DNA from: Apostichopus japonicus
Lineage: Eukaryota; Echinodermata; Holothuroidea; Aspidochirotida; Stichopodidae
Assembly: GCF_037975245.1 (NCBI RefSeq)
Contig: NC_092581.1
Coordinates: forward strand, 384,501 to 448,500
Length of the DNA stretch: 64,000 nt
Direction of reading: 5' to 3'
In this document: in pieces, positions 1 to 12,664 of the stretch
Layout of the letters: each line of letters begins with the position of its first letter
Numbering within the stretch: position 1 is the first letter of the stretch
The notes under the pieces: generated by a model
What the model saw: only the letters and a program-made list of their open reading frames with translations
What the model was told of the DNA's origin: nothing
Database searches by the model: none
Translations under genes and position numbers: made by a program

Positions 1-2640
1 TTGTGAATACAGAAAGGGTTTGGTTTTGGGGTAGTGAGTTGTTGCGACTTTGTATTTCAGGGGGAGGTCTTCAATCAAAGGGTCGTTCTCGAGGTTGTTT
101 TTGTATAACTTGGTGTTGAATTCTTCAAGTCGGGTGAAAGTAGATTTTGTGTTTCCTGCACGGAGAACGTACAAAGTAGCAATATAGGTAGGGATTTTGA
201 GTGCGAGTGGATAAGCTGTGGTGTGGATTCTGTTTAAAATTTGTTTATTGGGATTAGAGATGGTAAGCAGGGAGATGCTCCCGTAACTGAGAATCATTTT
301 TACTTTGGATTTATAGATTTGGATAATGGTTTTCGGAGGGAAGTTATATTTGTGTGAGAGGATTTGAATGGATTTAAGTTGGAACCAGCAGCGTCCTGCA
401 GTTCTGTTACAAAGTAGATTAAACGATAATTTGCTATCGAAAGTGGTACCAAGGAAGGTTGCATTAGGAGTAGCAGTGATTGAGGTGTTGAAAAGATTCA
501 TTTTGGCAATATGGTTATGGTATTTTGAGTTTATTATGGAGAAATTGGCTAGGTTAGATATTGAGGGATATATTTTTGTTCTCCACATCGAGCACCACTT
601 TTCGAGATGTGTAATTGCTCTTTTAATATTTAGTTCCGTCATATAGATATTTTTACTGGTGCTCCAAATGGCTATGTCGTCAGTGTACTGACTATAGCTG
701 CATTTAGATAGAGGGGGGATGTTCAAATCATTAACATATAGGGTGCAGGGGAGGGGGCTGAAAACAGCGCCCTGTGGAGTCCCTGCACCAAGTGGAAAAG
801 GTTTTGATTGTTGGTTTTTGTAGCATATTTTGGCATTGCGCTCACTAAGGAAAGAGGAAAGAAGTCTGGTGTAATTGGAGGGGAGATTAAAGTTAAGTAG
901 TTAAATTCTTATGCCGTTGTGCCAAGTTTTGTCGAACTCCTTTTTGGCATCAAGGAAGAGGGCAGTGGTATCATGTTTTTTTATGAAGCCGATGCGAATT
1001 TCTTTGGAAAGGTGGAAAGTTTGGTTTATTGTAGATTTGTGTGCCCGGAATTAGCCTGATTGATACGGGCAAAGTGATTAATTTGCTCAAGGTGGTTTCT
1101 GGTGCGGTTATCTATAATTCTTTCGAAAATCTTACCTAAGGCTGGTAGGAGACTAATTGGTTGATAGTTTTGAATTTTGGTGTGTCTTTACTTAGTTTCG
1201 GTATTAAAATCATTTTGGCGGATGTCCACAGGGTTGGGAAATGACCCAGTCTAAGGAGTTTGTTAAATAATGGGAAAATATGAGAGTTAATGAATATCGG
1301 AGGCCCACGGAGGGGAATCTTTTAGCATTAGGTCATTTATGTTGTCAAGACCAGGGGAGGAGGCATTTTTGCATATTCAGTGGCACTATACCAATCATTT
1401 ATATCTATTTCTTTGAGTAGAGGGATGTTTTTGTTGAGACATCCTTAGAAGTTGGGGGTAAAGCTGGTTGCATTACAGATAATTGTACGGTTTATTTTGT
1501 GTTGGAATCTGTTATCGTATGGAGGGCCATCTAAGATATTGAATATAGTTTTCAAGTATGATTCACTAAGCTTTATTTGGTCTTAAGTTTTTGTGATGAG
1601 GTTACCTACTTTATCTCTAAGGCATTCGTCTGTATTACCTGTGTTTGGGTTGTAATGGGTTTTCGATATTTCTTTAATTTTTCCAAAAGTGTTTTGGGTT
1701 TTTGTCATTAATGATTGAATCGCATTTGTTTTGGACTCGGTTTTGGTCGACCGCCGATATTTGTCTATTTATTTGTTTTTCAAGTTGGTTAATTTAGGGC
1801 TTTAGAGTTGGATCTGGGGAGATCATATAGGTTCTATGTAGTCGACGTCTGATTTATTTAGTGTAAGAATATTCCTATTTAGTTTTGGATTTCTGTTTTG
1901 TTTTTTAGGGGCAGTGTTTTTTGAAGGTATTAAAGATATGTTGGGCAATGCTGTCACAATATATGCCGATGTAATTTAGCTTGTTGTTGTGGTAATTGGC
2001 AATAGTGTTGTTTGTTATGATCCCTTTTTAAATGATGTCCAGTCTGCTTTATTGTAATTATACGTTAATTCGTTATTTTGGATGCGACTGAGGTTTATGT
2101 CTAGCTCAAAAAGGAGTGGAAAATGGTCACTGATTAGGTCATCTTCTAGGATTTGAATCGAATGAGTTTTAGTTGCAAGGTGGTTTGAGGTTATGGCGTA
2201 GTCAAGTAGTTCAGTATTATTGTTTATTGGGTTTATCCTAGTTTTGGTATTTTGGTTAATTATTGTTAAGTTGTGTTTATCACATATTTCTAAGAGGGAT
2301 ATGCCTTTTTCAGATATTTTGGTGCTACCAAAAATGATGTGGTGGGCATTTAAATCTCCTAGTAGTATTGTATTTTTATTAGAACTGTTTTTGATTGTGG
2401 ATATGGGCTCATTTGGGGACTATAATAGCTAATAATGTGGAGAGGTTTATTGTCTCTTTCGAGTACAATTTCAATTGTTTGGGTTTGTTTGGGAGGAGGG
2501 TGGCTTTGAGGTTGTTTTTTTCAGCAATAAGTACTCAAACCATATATCGAGAGATATCGTGTCTGAAAGTTTGGTAACCAGGGATGCTAAGGTGGGAATT
2601 TGTATTTAGTTTAGTTTAAAGAAATGATATCCGGGGAGTG
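1..2640 (-). pseudogene. Jockey-like non-LTR retrotransposon ORF2 (endonuclease + reverse transcriptase), decayed
   Basis: Minus-strand translation in shifting frames gives an APE-type endonuclease followed by a reverse transcriptase, the pol-like ORF2 of a LINE that copies its RNA at a nicked target. Visible endonuclease motifs are GDLNAHH near 2330-2375 and SDHFPLLF near 2105-2150. In the RT, a GTPQGAVFSPLP block lies near 745-785 and the catalytic box reads YTDD at 676-687 in place of the common YADD. Many stops and frameshifts break the frame, so no protein is made. The 3' end lies beyond position 1. Motif style and the zinc-knuckle ORF1 upstream (2733-3891) fit the Jockey clade; the exact family is not assigned. 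Confidence 0.85.
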
Positions 2641-2732
2641 GTTGGCGAATATACTAAGTAGGAGGCTTAATTTTGGAAGGATACTGTTGATATTTAGGTG
2701 GAGGAACTTGACCGAAGGAGGGAGTGTGCTTG

Positions 2733-3891
2733 TCATGTAGGTGATTGAGGAGGGCTAAATATTGAAGGATGGTGGAGACGTTCCATAATTACAGTTTCTG
2801 GGATATTTAAGTTTAGGTGTTTTAGTGCTAACACGGTGGCGTAACTGGCAAGGTCGTCAGATTTAATATTAATGTTGGCTGTTTGGAAGGTGTATTGTAC
2901 TAATTCAATTACAAAGGTTGGGATATTAAGTTTTTTTTCAGTGACGATTTTATTCGTTATTTCAATTTTAGGGGTAAAATTGGTTACATTCGCGTAGGTT
3001 CTTTGTTCTTGTTGTTTGTTATTAGCTTCAGTTTTAGCTTCTTTAAATTTTGGGCATCCTTTGTAAAGGGCGACATGAGTCCCTGAGCAATTGGCACATT
3101 TTGGGTTTTCTTTTGGTTTGGGACAGTCTTTAACTCTGTGGTTTTTGCCACATCTGAGACATCTGGTTTGATTTTTGCAAGTATGGGGGGTGTGTCCAAA
3201 GAGTTGACATTTGAAACATTGAGTGATTTGGGGGGGTTCGTGGTATTCTTCTGTTTTGTGTTTAGAGTATCCTAAGTAGAAACCTTGTTTGATTAGGGAT
3301 TGTTGAGGCTCTTGTTCTTCAAACGTCATTTTTACTTTCCAAGCTGTATTGTTTGTGGCATGACTAATGAGTCTTTTAGCTTGTATTGGGGTGTATTCTT
3401 GGTCTTTGAGTTCTTGTTCAATATCTTTGATTTGAATTTCAGGGTTTATGCCACAGGCTACTACAGAGAAGTTTCTTTGTCATACTCTTTTGGGGATTCT
3501 TGGTTTGGGGTTGCCTAGTTAAGTCTTTTGATTCCATGGTTTCAGGAGGATATTTGCAGTTTTAGGGTCATGGGGGGTGATTAGGATGTCGTTACTACGA
3601 AGACGGTTTATATTTGAGATCATGGCATTTGGTTTTTCTTCATTGATTAGTTTAGCAAGTGTTTATTGGGTTTTTTGATAGTTCTGGTAAGATTCCTGGT
3701 ACAATGATTGTTTGAGCGGACTTTTTGGTGGTTGGTTTGGAGTTTGGAGATGGGTTTATTTCAACGTATATTGGACGTTGTCTTTTTCTGCTATTTTTGT
3801 ACAGGGATCCAGTCATTAATGTCTATGTCAAAATCAGAGAGGTTTAGGTTTTCGACTAAGGGGGCGGTTATAGGTGGGTAAGGGGTTGTCA
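2733..3891 (-). pseudogene. LINE ORF1 (gag-like, zinc-knuckle RNA-binding protein), frameshifted
   Basis: This is ORF1 of the same LINE as the ORF2 at 1-2640. A likely start is the ATG near 3890, followed by a short acidic N-terminus. An early stop and frameshift near 3810 interrupt it, and the frame is open again from 3329 to 2733. That open part holds three cysteine knuckles in a row: CFKCQLFGHTPHTC, CLRCGKNHRVKDC and CANCSGTHVALYKGC. In Jockey-type elements such ORF1 proteins bind element RNA into particles. The part after the knuckles is lysine/glutamate-rich with no recognised fold. It is broken and presumably inactive. Confidence 0.8.
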
Positions 3892-4224
3892 TATTGGCAA
3901 AACAGCCCCTCCCTACGGGTTTTAAATGGCTTTTATACAATGAAATTGATCATAAACTTTACTTACTAGAAAGAATTAGTCTCCAGCCTAAGACGGCGGA
4001 CGGAAAGAATAGGAACTCCTTTTGAAGAGACACACTATGAATCGAAAGTGTACTCTGCAGCGTTGTGTTGGTATCCAAGGAGGCGTACGTTTTGTAAATG
4101 GCGGGTAAGTCATAGAGTGAAGGATGATGGGGTGGCGCTATGTCAAAAAGCTAACTGTTGATCAATATAGTCCACAGAACCCTAAGGAAAGGAGAGGAAT
4201 GCACAAGAAATAGCCAGTTTTCTT

Positions 4225-5395
4225 CAAAGTAAGTCTCGTACATTTAGCACAAAACATAAAAAACTAATTAGCAACTAATTCCAACAAAGTTTAGACTGTG
4301 ATTGAAACTTTACTGGTGGAAACATAATTAAATATGTATTTTTATGAACCTTTCTTTCTTATGACTAACCTTGACTGTATATTGCAGCTTTCCAGCTTAG
4401 CTGGTGTTTTTCCTTCAAATGAGTTTTCTTGAGTCATCTTTGCGTTTTCTGATCTTGACAACAATCAACTGTCTTTTTAATTTACCACAACCCAGACCAC
4501 ACTAATTGGCAACTCTTTCCAACAATCTAAGGCAACAATCATCAATTTAAGACAACCAAATTACTAATTACAAAATGATTCCAACAAACTAAGGCACCGG
4601 GTCTCATTAATTTAGCACAAAACAGACCACACTAATTAGCAACTCATATCAATAAACTAAGGCAGAACTTATCAATTTAATACAAACACACCACACCAAT
4701 TACTGACTGGTTCCAATAGGCTAAGGCTGAGGTCTTATACATTTAGCACAAAAATGTCTCCTACATTTCTAATTAAAAACTAATACCAATAAACTAAGGC
4801 ACCATGTCTCAATAATTTAGCACAAAAACAGACTACATCTCATGCCAATAAACTAAGAAACCAATTAGGTTCATTTTGATGTTGTCATGGTTGCTTGGAA
4901 TGAGTGGAATGTGTCACTCTGTTCAAACTATATCATGGAATTTGTTCAGCCTTTCTGTAAGAATAGTAGTTTAGCACACAAAAAACATCAAATACCAACT
5001 GGTTCCAACAGGCTAAGGCACCATGTCTCATACATTTAGCACAAAAACAAGAACACACCAAATACCCACTGGTTCCAACAGGCTAAGGCACCGTGTCTCG
5101 TACCTTTAGCACAAAAACTGACCACACCAAATACCAACTGGTTCCAACAGGCTAAGGCACCGTGTCTCGTACATTTAGCACAAAAACTGACCACACCAAA
5201 TACCAACTAATTCCAACAGCCTAAGGCACCGTGTCTCATTCAATTAGCACAAAAACACACCACACCAATTACCGACTATTTTCAATAGGCTAAGGCACCG
5301 TGTCTCGTACATTTAGCACAAAAACAGACCACACCAAATACCGACTGGTTCCAACAGGCTAAGGCACCGTGTCTCGTACATTTAGAAATGATCTT
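4225..5395. repeat. ~69-bp minisatellite, degenerate
   Basis: Direct tandem copies share GGCTAAGGCACCGTGTCTCG, followed by a block reading roughly TACATTTAGCACAAAAAC and then ACCACACCAAATACC. GGCTAAGGC-type starts at 5081, 5150, 5219, 5288 and 5357 are exactly 69 bp apart. Copies before about 4860 are more diverged, and a unique stretch of ~100 bp (4860-4965) interrupts the array. There is no coding content. Confidence 0.9.
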
Positions 5396-5399
5396 GACA

Positions 5400-6585
5400 A
5401 CAATCAACTGTTGAGAGGACAAGACTGATGTTCATGATACTGGCTCACACTGATGTTTTCCTTGAATCTTACTTTTTCTCCAATTTCTATTAAATCACCT
5501 CCAGATAACACTTCCAGATCTCTCTGTAGAGGACAGGCTTGAAGGATCTTCTCGTATTTGGTGGAGTTTATGATCTTTCAACCACTTGTTCTAAACCTGA
5601 TCCAGCTTCATTACAGACATCCAAGACTCACAATTTTCCTTCAATTTGCTTCATCTTCTTCTTTCACCTGAGACAGTATTGTAAAAGATAAGAAGATTTC
5701 ATATATTGGAAAGCAGATAGACATTGCAACTAGACTCATTTTTATACACTCCCTTCCTCCCCTCCCTCCCCCTGACTACCTAAACAACCCTGACTGCTGC
5801 CTCATTGATATAACAATATATAAACATTATGTATATGATGTGGTTTAATGGCAGAAATAAACGAAACAAATACCAGAGCTTAAATATTTCTGTGTTACTA
5901 TAGTAAACTGCATACCCAAACGGAAGCATTACAGAATCTTCAATGTCTCAGACCTCCAGCAGGATGTTACAGTCACAGTTCATGGAGTCTCCTTGTGAAT
6001 CAGTGTGGCCAATGCAATGCTGTAAAGACAAATATCAAAGCAATATGTACAGTATATATATACCTTTGGTGTGACATAAATTTAAGTATTTTTTTTAAAG
6101 TAGTTTTACATAAGATCATCTTCCTGTTTGCATATGCAGATACCTTTTTGATGAATGTTTACAAACATGAATAAACTGTACCTCTATTTGTTACTAAGTG
6201 TTACTAAGTGTTTATTTTTAATACTTGCAATATGACTCTTTAATAAACCTTACTAGACATTGCTATCAAACCTATGGAGTACTTCGTAAAATACCAAAAC
6301 TTCCTTTGATGTATATTGTTCACTATAATGGTCAAGCTGATTGAAAGGAATGAATTCAACACAATTTGAGAACATTTCATCAGTCAAACAATTTGGAGAG
6401 CATGTACTAGTTTAAACAAACTTAGCAAGCACATTCATGAGGAACTGGAAAATTGAAAAATGTCTGAAATAAACATCATTCTTGAAACGAGAAACTTGAC
6501 AAGTGAAATAAGGACCGACACTTAAGCTACAACAAGTACACTTAGCAAAGATGAAAACTGGCTTTTCAGCCAACACACAAGTACC
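5400..6585. other. Non-coding stretch, no supported feature
   Basis: AT-rich sequence. I see no exon-like frame, RNA gene or repeat structure that I can support between the minisatellite and the hAT-type element at 6594. Confidence 0.5.
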
Positions 6586-6642
6586 AACAACATCAGGGGC
6601 GGCGATCTGTTTCAAATATTGGGGGAGACATTTGCTTGGATG

Positions 6643-7293
6643 CAGGCGAATTACTATCAAAGCGGAGCGCCACCATTGGTTGGCGCGCAGCGTACAAGAA
6701 AATTTCTGGTTTTGATAGCCCCCCAGATCACCGGAAATGGCACTTCTCGGGCTTGAAAATGACCAACCAGATGTACACTTTTGCCTGAGAACCAAGTTTT
6801 TCCTAATAGTTTTTTTTTTCCATTCATACCTTTTTTCAAGGTTTTCACCAGTCACACATCATGTTTGACCTCTTTGCATCTCCAGTGGATCATTGCTTTT
6901 GTAGGTAATTCTACGTAACGCCCCACAATACCCGTCAGCCCCACTTTTCAAGGTTTTAAGCCCATTATGTGTTCAGAATTTGAATAATAAATTCACTTCA
7001 AACATACCCATAATGTTGCACAAAATTGCATCTATGGACAACCAATATAGAAAACCCCCCTCAATCCCTAACAAACCGGTCAAAATTACACGAGTAGAGG
7101 GAAGTATGATTAAGAATGTTGGTCAAGGAACTTTTGAAAATTCAGACACAGATAAATTATTGGTGTACAAATATTAAAAACTCTTATAACGGCTACTATA
7201 TAAAATTTCGATATCATATAAAATACCCAAAAAATATGCTCGAGGGGGAGGGGCGGTATCCACCCTTCGCCCCCTCCCTTGGCTACGCACCTG
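6643..7293 (+). mobile_element. Dispersed 'A' repeat copy, nested in the hAT-type element
   Basis: This ~650-bp segment matches those at 24070-24748 (minus), in 12665-14652 (minus half) and in 25911-28088 (plus half). It holds the hairpin core GCGCCACCA..GGTTGGCGC near 6668-6690. Its right end reads GGCTACGCACCTG; its left end keeps only CAGGCG, so part of the terminal repeat is lost. No coding content is supported. Confidence 0.7.
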
Positions 7294-7504
7294 CGGTTAG
7301 AAATCTTGTAGGAAACAGGCCAAATTGGAAACCCATTGAACCCATATCGATGTGGATCATATATATGATTGTACGTACTTATAGTCATACACAAGAGGCA
7401 AACCAAATTTCATTACGGATGCGGTCCGTCTAGTTATTCATTTCGAAAAAAAGAGTAAAAACTACTTTCGGTCATATATAGTAATAAATTGTGACACGGT
7501 TAGA

Positions 7505-7712
7505 CAGGCACCTTGTGAGGAATTTGCCAAGGGAGGGGCAAAGCTTGTACCCAGACTTTCTAAGCGTAGCGCCACCATAAGTTGGCGCGAAGCGCAAAAG
7601 AAAATTTTGGCCGAAAATGCCTCCTAGATCGTTGGAAATGGCACTTCCCAGGCCTTATAAGTTGCATCTAAGCATTTTCTATTTTGAAATTACTAGCGAT
7701 ATCATAAAAAAA
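7505..7712 (+). mobile_element. Fragment of the 'C' repeat (related to 27304-27580)
   Basis: It starts CAGGCACCTTGTGAGG, aligns with the segment starting at 27304 and, inverted, with the one ending near 13407. It carries the TTGGCGCGAAGCG core and stops in an A-rich run. It is a truncated copy of one half of the 2-kb TIR element described at 12665 and 25911. Confidence 0.65.
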
Positions 7713-7841
7713 TACAAAACATATGCTTCAAAAAAAAAACTATGTCACCAAATATTGGGGGGGATATTAGATATTATATCCCCCCACCTAAAATATTGGG
7801 GGGGACATGTCCCCCCCGTGATCGCCGCCCATGAACAACAT

Positions 7842-10800
7842 ATTAGTATATTCATGGTAAACCATCATGTGCTTCCATGACTTCTAGCACCTGTGTAATA
7901 ATATTCTATATCAACAAGGTCAGAGATACTATATATTGTACTTATCTCTCAATACTCTTAATATGTGTTTACCATGAGTTGTGTTCCTCACAGCTTTCAA
8001 TCAATGTTTTCAAATTGAAAACCAAATCAAAGACAATTAGTCAACAATGAGAGGTCGACTTAGCAAAGTTTGAATTCGGTTTAATAATAATCAAAGTTTC
8101 AGTGAAACAGTTCTGCAGACCATAAAATCATGCCTTAGGCATCAAAGAAGGCTATGATCTGATAAAGATATGCCAAGAGTTGGACCAATACTGTTAAGCC
8201 TAGCTTCAGGTCAAAATTATGCTAGTTGATCATATTAATACATGTATATCAATTTAGTTGCCTACGCTAGGTAACATCAACTTTCATGGAGGGTTTTCTC
8301 CATACTTGAACCATCACTAACATCAATTAGACCACAGAGCTAGGCCTAATTGCTTGAGAATTTCATTTTACAAAGTACTGTTGCTTGTATAAGAAGCCTA
8401 GGATAGGCTAGTTAGTCCTCATCTCTATCTAGCCTTCGCTTTGGTAGGCTAGCCTAGGTTTCCCATTTTCATTTGGTGGTAGGCCTAGCCTGGGGCCATC
8501 TGTTCCCTCCCCTAACAACGTTATTTTCCTCCCACTTAAAAGTTGAACAACTTACATTAACATTTTCAGGGGAGTTAACTAAGGTTTTTCATGGGAGGCA
8601 TATTGGCTAGGCTATGTGGAAAGAATAGATGTTGTAAGTGGAATAACTGTAAGAAAAGATTTAAAGGGAGAAAGGTAAAGTTAAGGGTGAAAAATAACAC
8701 GGTTAAGGAAACTAACATACTATTTTCAAGGGAGGAGACTGTTGTTCTGTAGGCTCTGACTGCATATTCTTGTAGAGTAAGCTAAAGAAAGTTGTGATAG
8801 TATGAAATAGAAAATGTGACCAGGTATCTTCCTTGTGTAACTGTTCAGTGATTGGAAGATAAAAAAGTGTTTGTGAATAGGCCGGATTGTTTGCATAGGA
8901 TTGTATGCGAACATGGGGTAATATACATGGGTGGAATTCATAGTGGTAATGGGTCGTTTGCTTGTAATGGCATTCATTGTGGGAATGAAATAACATAGAA
9001 AATTTAGCCTATAGGTATGCCCTCCTTGGTTCCTCTCCTTGTTTTCCTATTTACCAGTTTCTTCAATTACTACAGGTACAAGTGTCTCTTGAAATATGTT
9101 CCTTTCTTTCACCAAACTCTCCTAAATCACAAGACACATTTACTACGTGCAGTTGCTTCACTACCTAAATTAATTCTTTCCACAGCCAAGCCATCTTTCT
9201 TTCCTCCCCTGAAAAACATTGGTTTCAACCCCTAAAAATAATTTCAGGGAGGAAACTATTGTTTTTATTCTTGGAAGTTGGAGAAGAAACCAACGGACTT
9301 GCCTGTCATGATGGAAAAAAAAAAAGGAAAGAGAGCTTTCATCCTAAGCTAATTTGTCCGGCTGCGAGTTAGTTTCTTGTGGATGTGTTACTGTTATTGT
9401 TAAGTGCTAGATGGCATAGCCTAGGCTATGGTAGGCTACTCTGGTAGGAATTTAAAGACATTTAGGCCTAGGCTAATTAAGTTAGGCCTAGCCTAACCGT
9501 ACTAGCCTTAACCAGAAAGTAATTAGGCCCAACCAGCTAGGTCTAGTATTTTGTCGGAAGATATATAGTGACCTACTTTACTTACGTTAATTGTCTAGTG
9601 AATAATCATATTAGGCCTAGATTAGCATTCCAACTAGTATAGACGCCAGTGCCTACGTGAGCTAGCCTATCGTTAGGCCTAAGCTATACTATTATATGAT
9701 AGGCTAGCGTAATTTCTCACGCTCGCTGACTCAAACAATGTGAAGTACTAACTTGCTCCATAAAACTAATACACAACCTTCGAGCTGGCGAATATATCTG
9801 CCATTCACATTCTTTGGCAGTTACCCCCCCCCCCCCCCCATACAGAATAGGCTACAAATTACAATTACGTATGAATTGTTAGCCAACGGCTGCCAGGAAG
9901 CGAACTGCACGTACTGCTCGTGTAACCTTTCGTGAGCTTTATATAAAGATCAAAATTCGCGCTCCGTTGCTTAACCTCTGACCACGACCGTGTGCGTCTA
10001 TGGCAAGCCATGTGGGACAAACACCGCATAATATATCAACGTATTAATTGCAAAAAAATAAACTAGCAATGACATGCTAGATGCATATCCATTTGAAATC
10101 ATTACATTTACAACGAAACAATTCAAATGTTCTCATAACATAGGCCTAAGGTCATTAAACATGTTGCATGGTCAAGATAATTTATTGAGTTCGCTGCGAA
10201 TCTCGTCACAAAAGTTGTTTTAATGACCAATATATCATTACTCGAATGGGTTGGTCTGGCATTAGGCCTAGGCGGGACAGTAGGCGTACTGTCATGATCA
10301 GCCCGGGGGGGGGGGCGAGGGTGTAGGTCTGGCGTATCCATGGGACAGACATTCTAAAGATAATAATTTACACTTTTTGAGGGGGCCGGACTCTTGGGGC
10401 GAATCTTGACATAAAAATGTCAACCTAAAATTGTTTAGCTAGCTGCATGAACATTCTCAGATACAACATATTTTGGCAAAACTGCTTGAATTTTGTGATA
10501 AAATGTCACATTTGAGATTTTTTAGATAAACTGTCTGAATTTTTAACCCATTCCCCAATATAAATGAAGGTATTAAATGAAATTCACTGTTTCTCTGATC
10601 CATGTAGAGGTTTTGTTCTTAAAGTACAGTCTTACCTTTTTGTGCAGAGTTCTAGAGCATCTGTTCCTTATGCATGTCTTGAAGTAGAGGTTGGGTAAAG
10701 GAGAGGTTTGCTAAATTTTAATAGAATCAAAAGTTATATCTACTTCAGTTGCTGTAACTGTATCTTAGGTGCCCCCCCCCCCCTCCCTCTGCCAGCTAGG

Positions 10801-11760
10801 TTTCATCTAGGATGAACCACTGGTGCTGTGATCGAGTGGATAAAGGCAATGGCATGTGAAGCAATGAGGTTTGGCAATCAGGAGGTTCTATGTAAGGTGG
10901 GTTTATCATCCAAGAGCAGTCTACAGTTTTCCCATCTGAAATGAGTTTCTAAATTTTATATAAAATGTTGAATTGGAAGCCACCCGTAGTGTAAGTTGTG
11001 ATCCATACGCCTGTGCGCGGGCTTCTCCCACATTTGTGTTTGGTTAAGCTTTGTAAAAATAACTGCTCATTATCTATTTATTACAAGGGCCGTGTAACCC
11101 CATTCTTATCTTTGGTATGGTTGGAGGGGGTATCTGCATTTGTTGGATGTGTAGTGCAATTGGACACCAAGATCGATTAAGAAACAGAAAACCACATTTA
11201 CATAATGTTACAGCTCTGATATAAATCTTTGCTTTATAAGAAACTCAAAGGACAGCCATTTATTTTACCACTCCGTGGAAGCTGGAATCCTTTTTATTTA
11301 TCAACAGCATACATACACACCATAATTGAATGATAATTAAACAGTAACATAAAAGATAAAAGTACTAAAACTGAAAACATGATAAGAAAATGACATCCCT
11401 TGATCAAAGTACAGTGAACTGGAGCCTCTGGAGAGAGATGTATACTAATACAAGCCTTTTAATTAGGTTGTGATATTGTGTGTTCAATCACATCTATAAT
11501 AATCAACAATGTGGGTAATCATTAATAAGTACTCATTTGAGTGTGAAAATAAAGCCTACAGGTTGTCAAATAATTCATTGTTAACAGTTAGATCATATAG
11601 CAAACAGAACAAGTAGCTACAAAGGAACGTACTTCCTTCATAAAATATCGCCCCAAGTGTCTTGCAGCATATATTATGTAACTTAATTATACTCAACTAT
11701 CAGAGTGAACAATAGAGTTAACAACTCTACAGTAAAGGCTACCATTTGAATACTGTACTA
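7842..11760. other. Non-coding stretch rich in TAGGCCTA-type motifs
   Basis: I find no supportable gene. Between about 8200 and 10300 the palindrome-like words TAGGCCTA, AGGCCTAG and TAGGCTAGCC recur many times. Homopolymer C runs occur at 9825 and 10770, and a G run at 10305. The short open frames here look random. Confidence 0.5.
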
Positions 11761-12664
11761 TTGTTACGCCCTGGGTTGTTCGGGATGCGTGTACCCCGTA
11801 TTTAGAATGCGCCCAGGGCTACTAAGAATATGTTTTCCCGTTTTGTTTGAATAATTTACCCTGCGATTTGTTGTCCATTCATTCACCATTCCATTTACTT
11901 TTGTTTTATTATGCAGGTCTCTTTCGCTCTCCCCGTCGTCTGCCATCACCAGCATTCCAGGCATTCGCTCTTTTATTACGCGAGTTGTTCTGTTTACCGT
12001 TTATCTATTGTACTTTCACTTGCTCTCTTTACCTTGTTTAATTAAGACGTTGTTTTTCTTATGTATTTTGTTTTGTGGACACTTAATTTATTTCGTTGAA
12101 GTTCGGGCAGAGAACTGGAGACCAGCGGTGAGCAGCACGGCAATTAGAGTATAGTATTATTTTAAAGGCAAGGTTCATTTATTTTAGAGAGCGGGTCCGG
12201 GAGTGAGGGCTGACTACCGGGCGCGATTCCTTTTCAGGGGCGGATCCAGGGGGGGGGCCGACCCGGCCCCGGCCCCCCCTTTTTGGAAATCAGTTGCGTT
12301 TTTTTATGTGGGAGTACTTCAAATTCCTAATAGGCATAACTTGGTGAAAGAAAAGCCTAATATATATCCAGCTGCTCTTCCCTGAAACGCGATCGTTTTT
12401 ATTCCAAATTCGAAACTAAGGCAATTACCAGGCCTACGCGACATCACATATTAATTAGATACGGCTCAGTACTATAGTGCTGAATATTACTGTTAGGGAA
12501 AATCAATGCACAGTTAGCAAGTATATCATAATTATCTGAATGAAACGGGGTGTAGGCGGTTTTACACTATCTAACGCAACGTAGTCGCCAAGAACCTGAA
12601 GTATTTTTAAGGGAGGGCCCAAGGAACATGAACTTATAGCATGCTCCTCGTGGTGAAACATAAC

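Larger units (their letters stand above)
6594..7833. mobile_element. Non-autonomous hAT-type element with perfect 8-bp TSD
   Basis: The left end reads CAGGGGCGGCGATC and the right end is the inverse of CATGGGCGGCGATC, matching at 13 of 14 positions. The element is flanked by the identical octamer AACAACAT at 6586-6593 and 7834-7841. An 8-bp target duplication with CA-starting ends is the hAT pattern. The 1240 bp encode no transposase. Two other repeats lie inside, at 6643-7293 and 7505-7712. A related copy lies around 24.02-24.80 kb in the opposite orientation. Confidence 0.8.

Noticed and set aside
4225-5395. CRISPR-like array
   Set aside because: Units are contiguous 69-bp repeats without unique spacers, and the genome is animal.
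7842-10340. Interstitial telomere repeat (TTAGGC-like)
   Set aside because: Words such as TTAGGCCTA are scattered and palindromic, not tandem hexamers.
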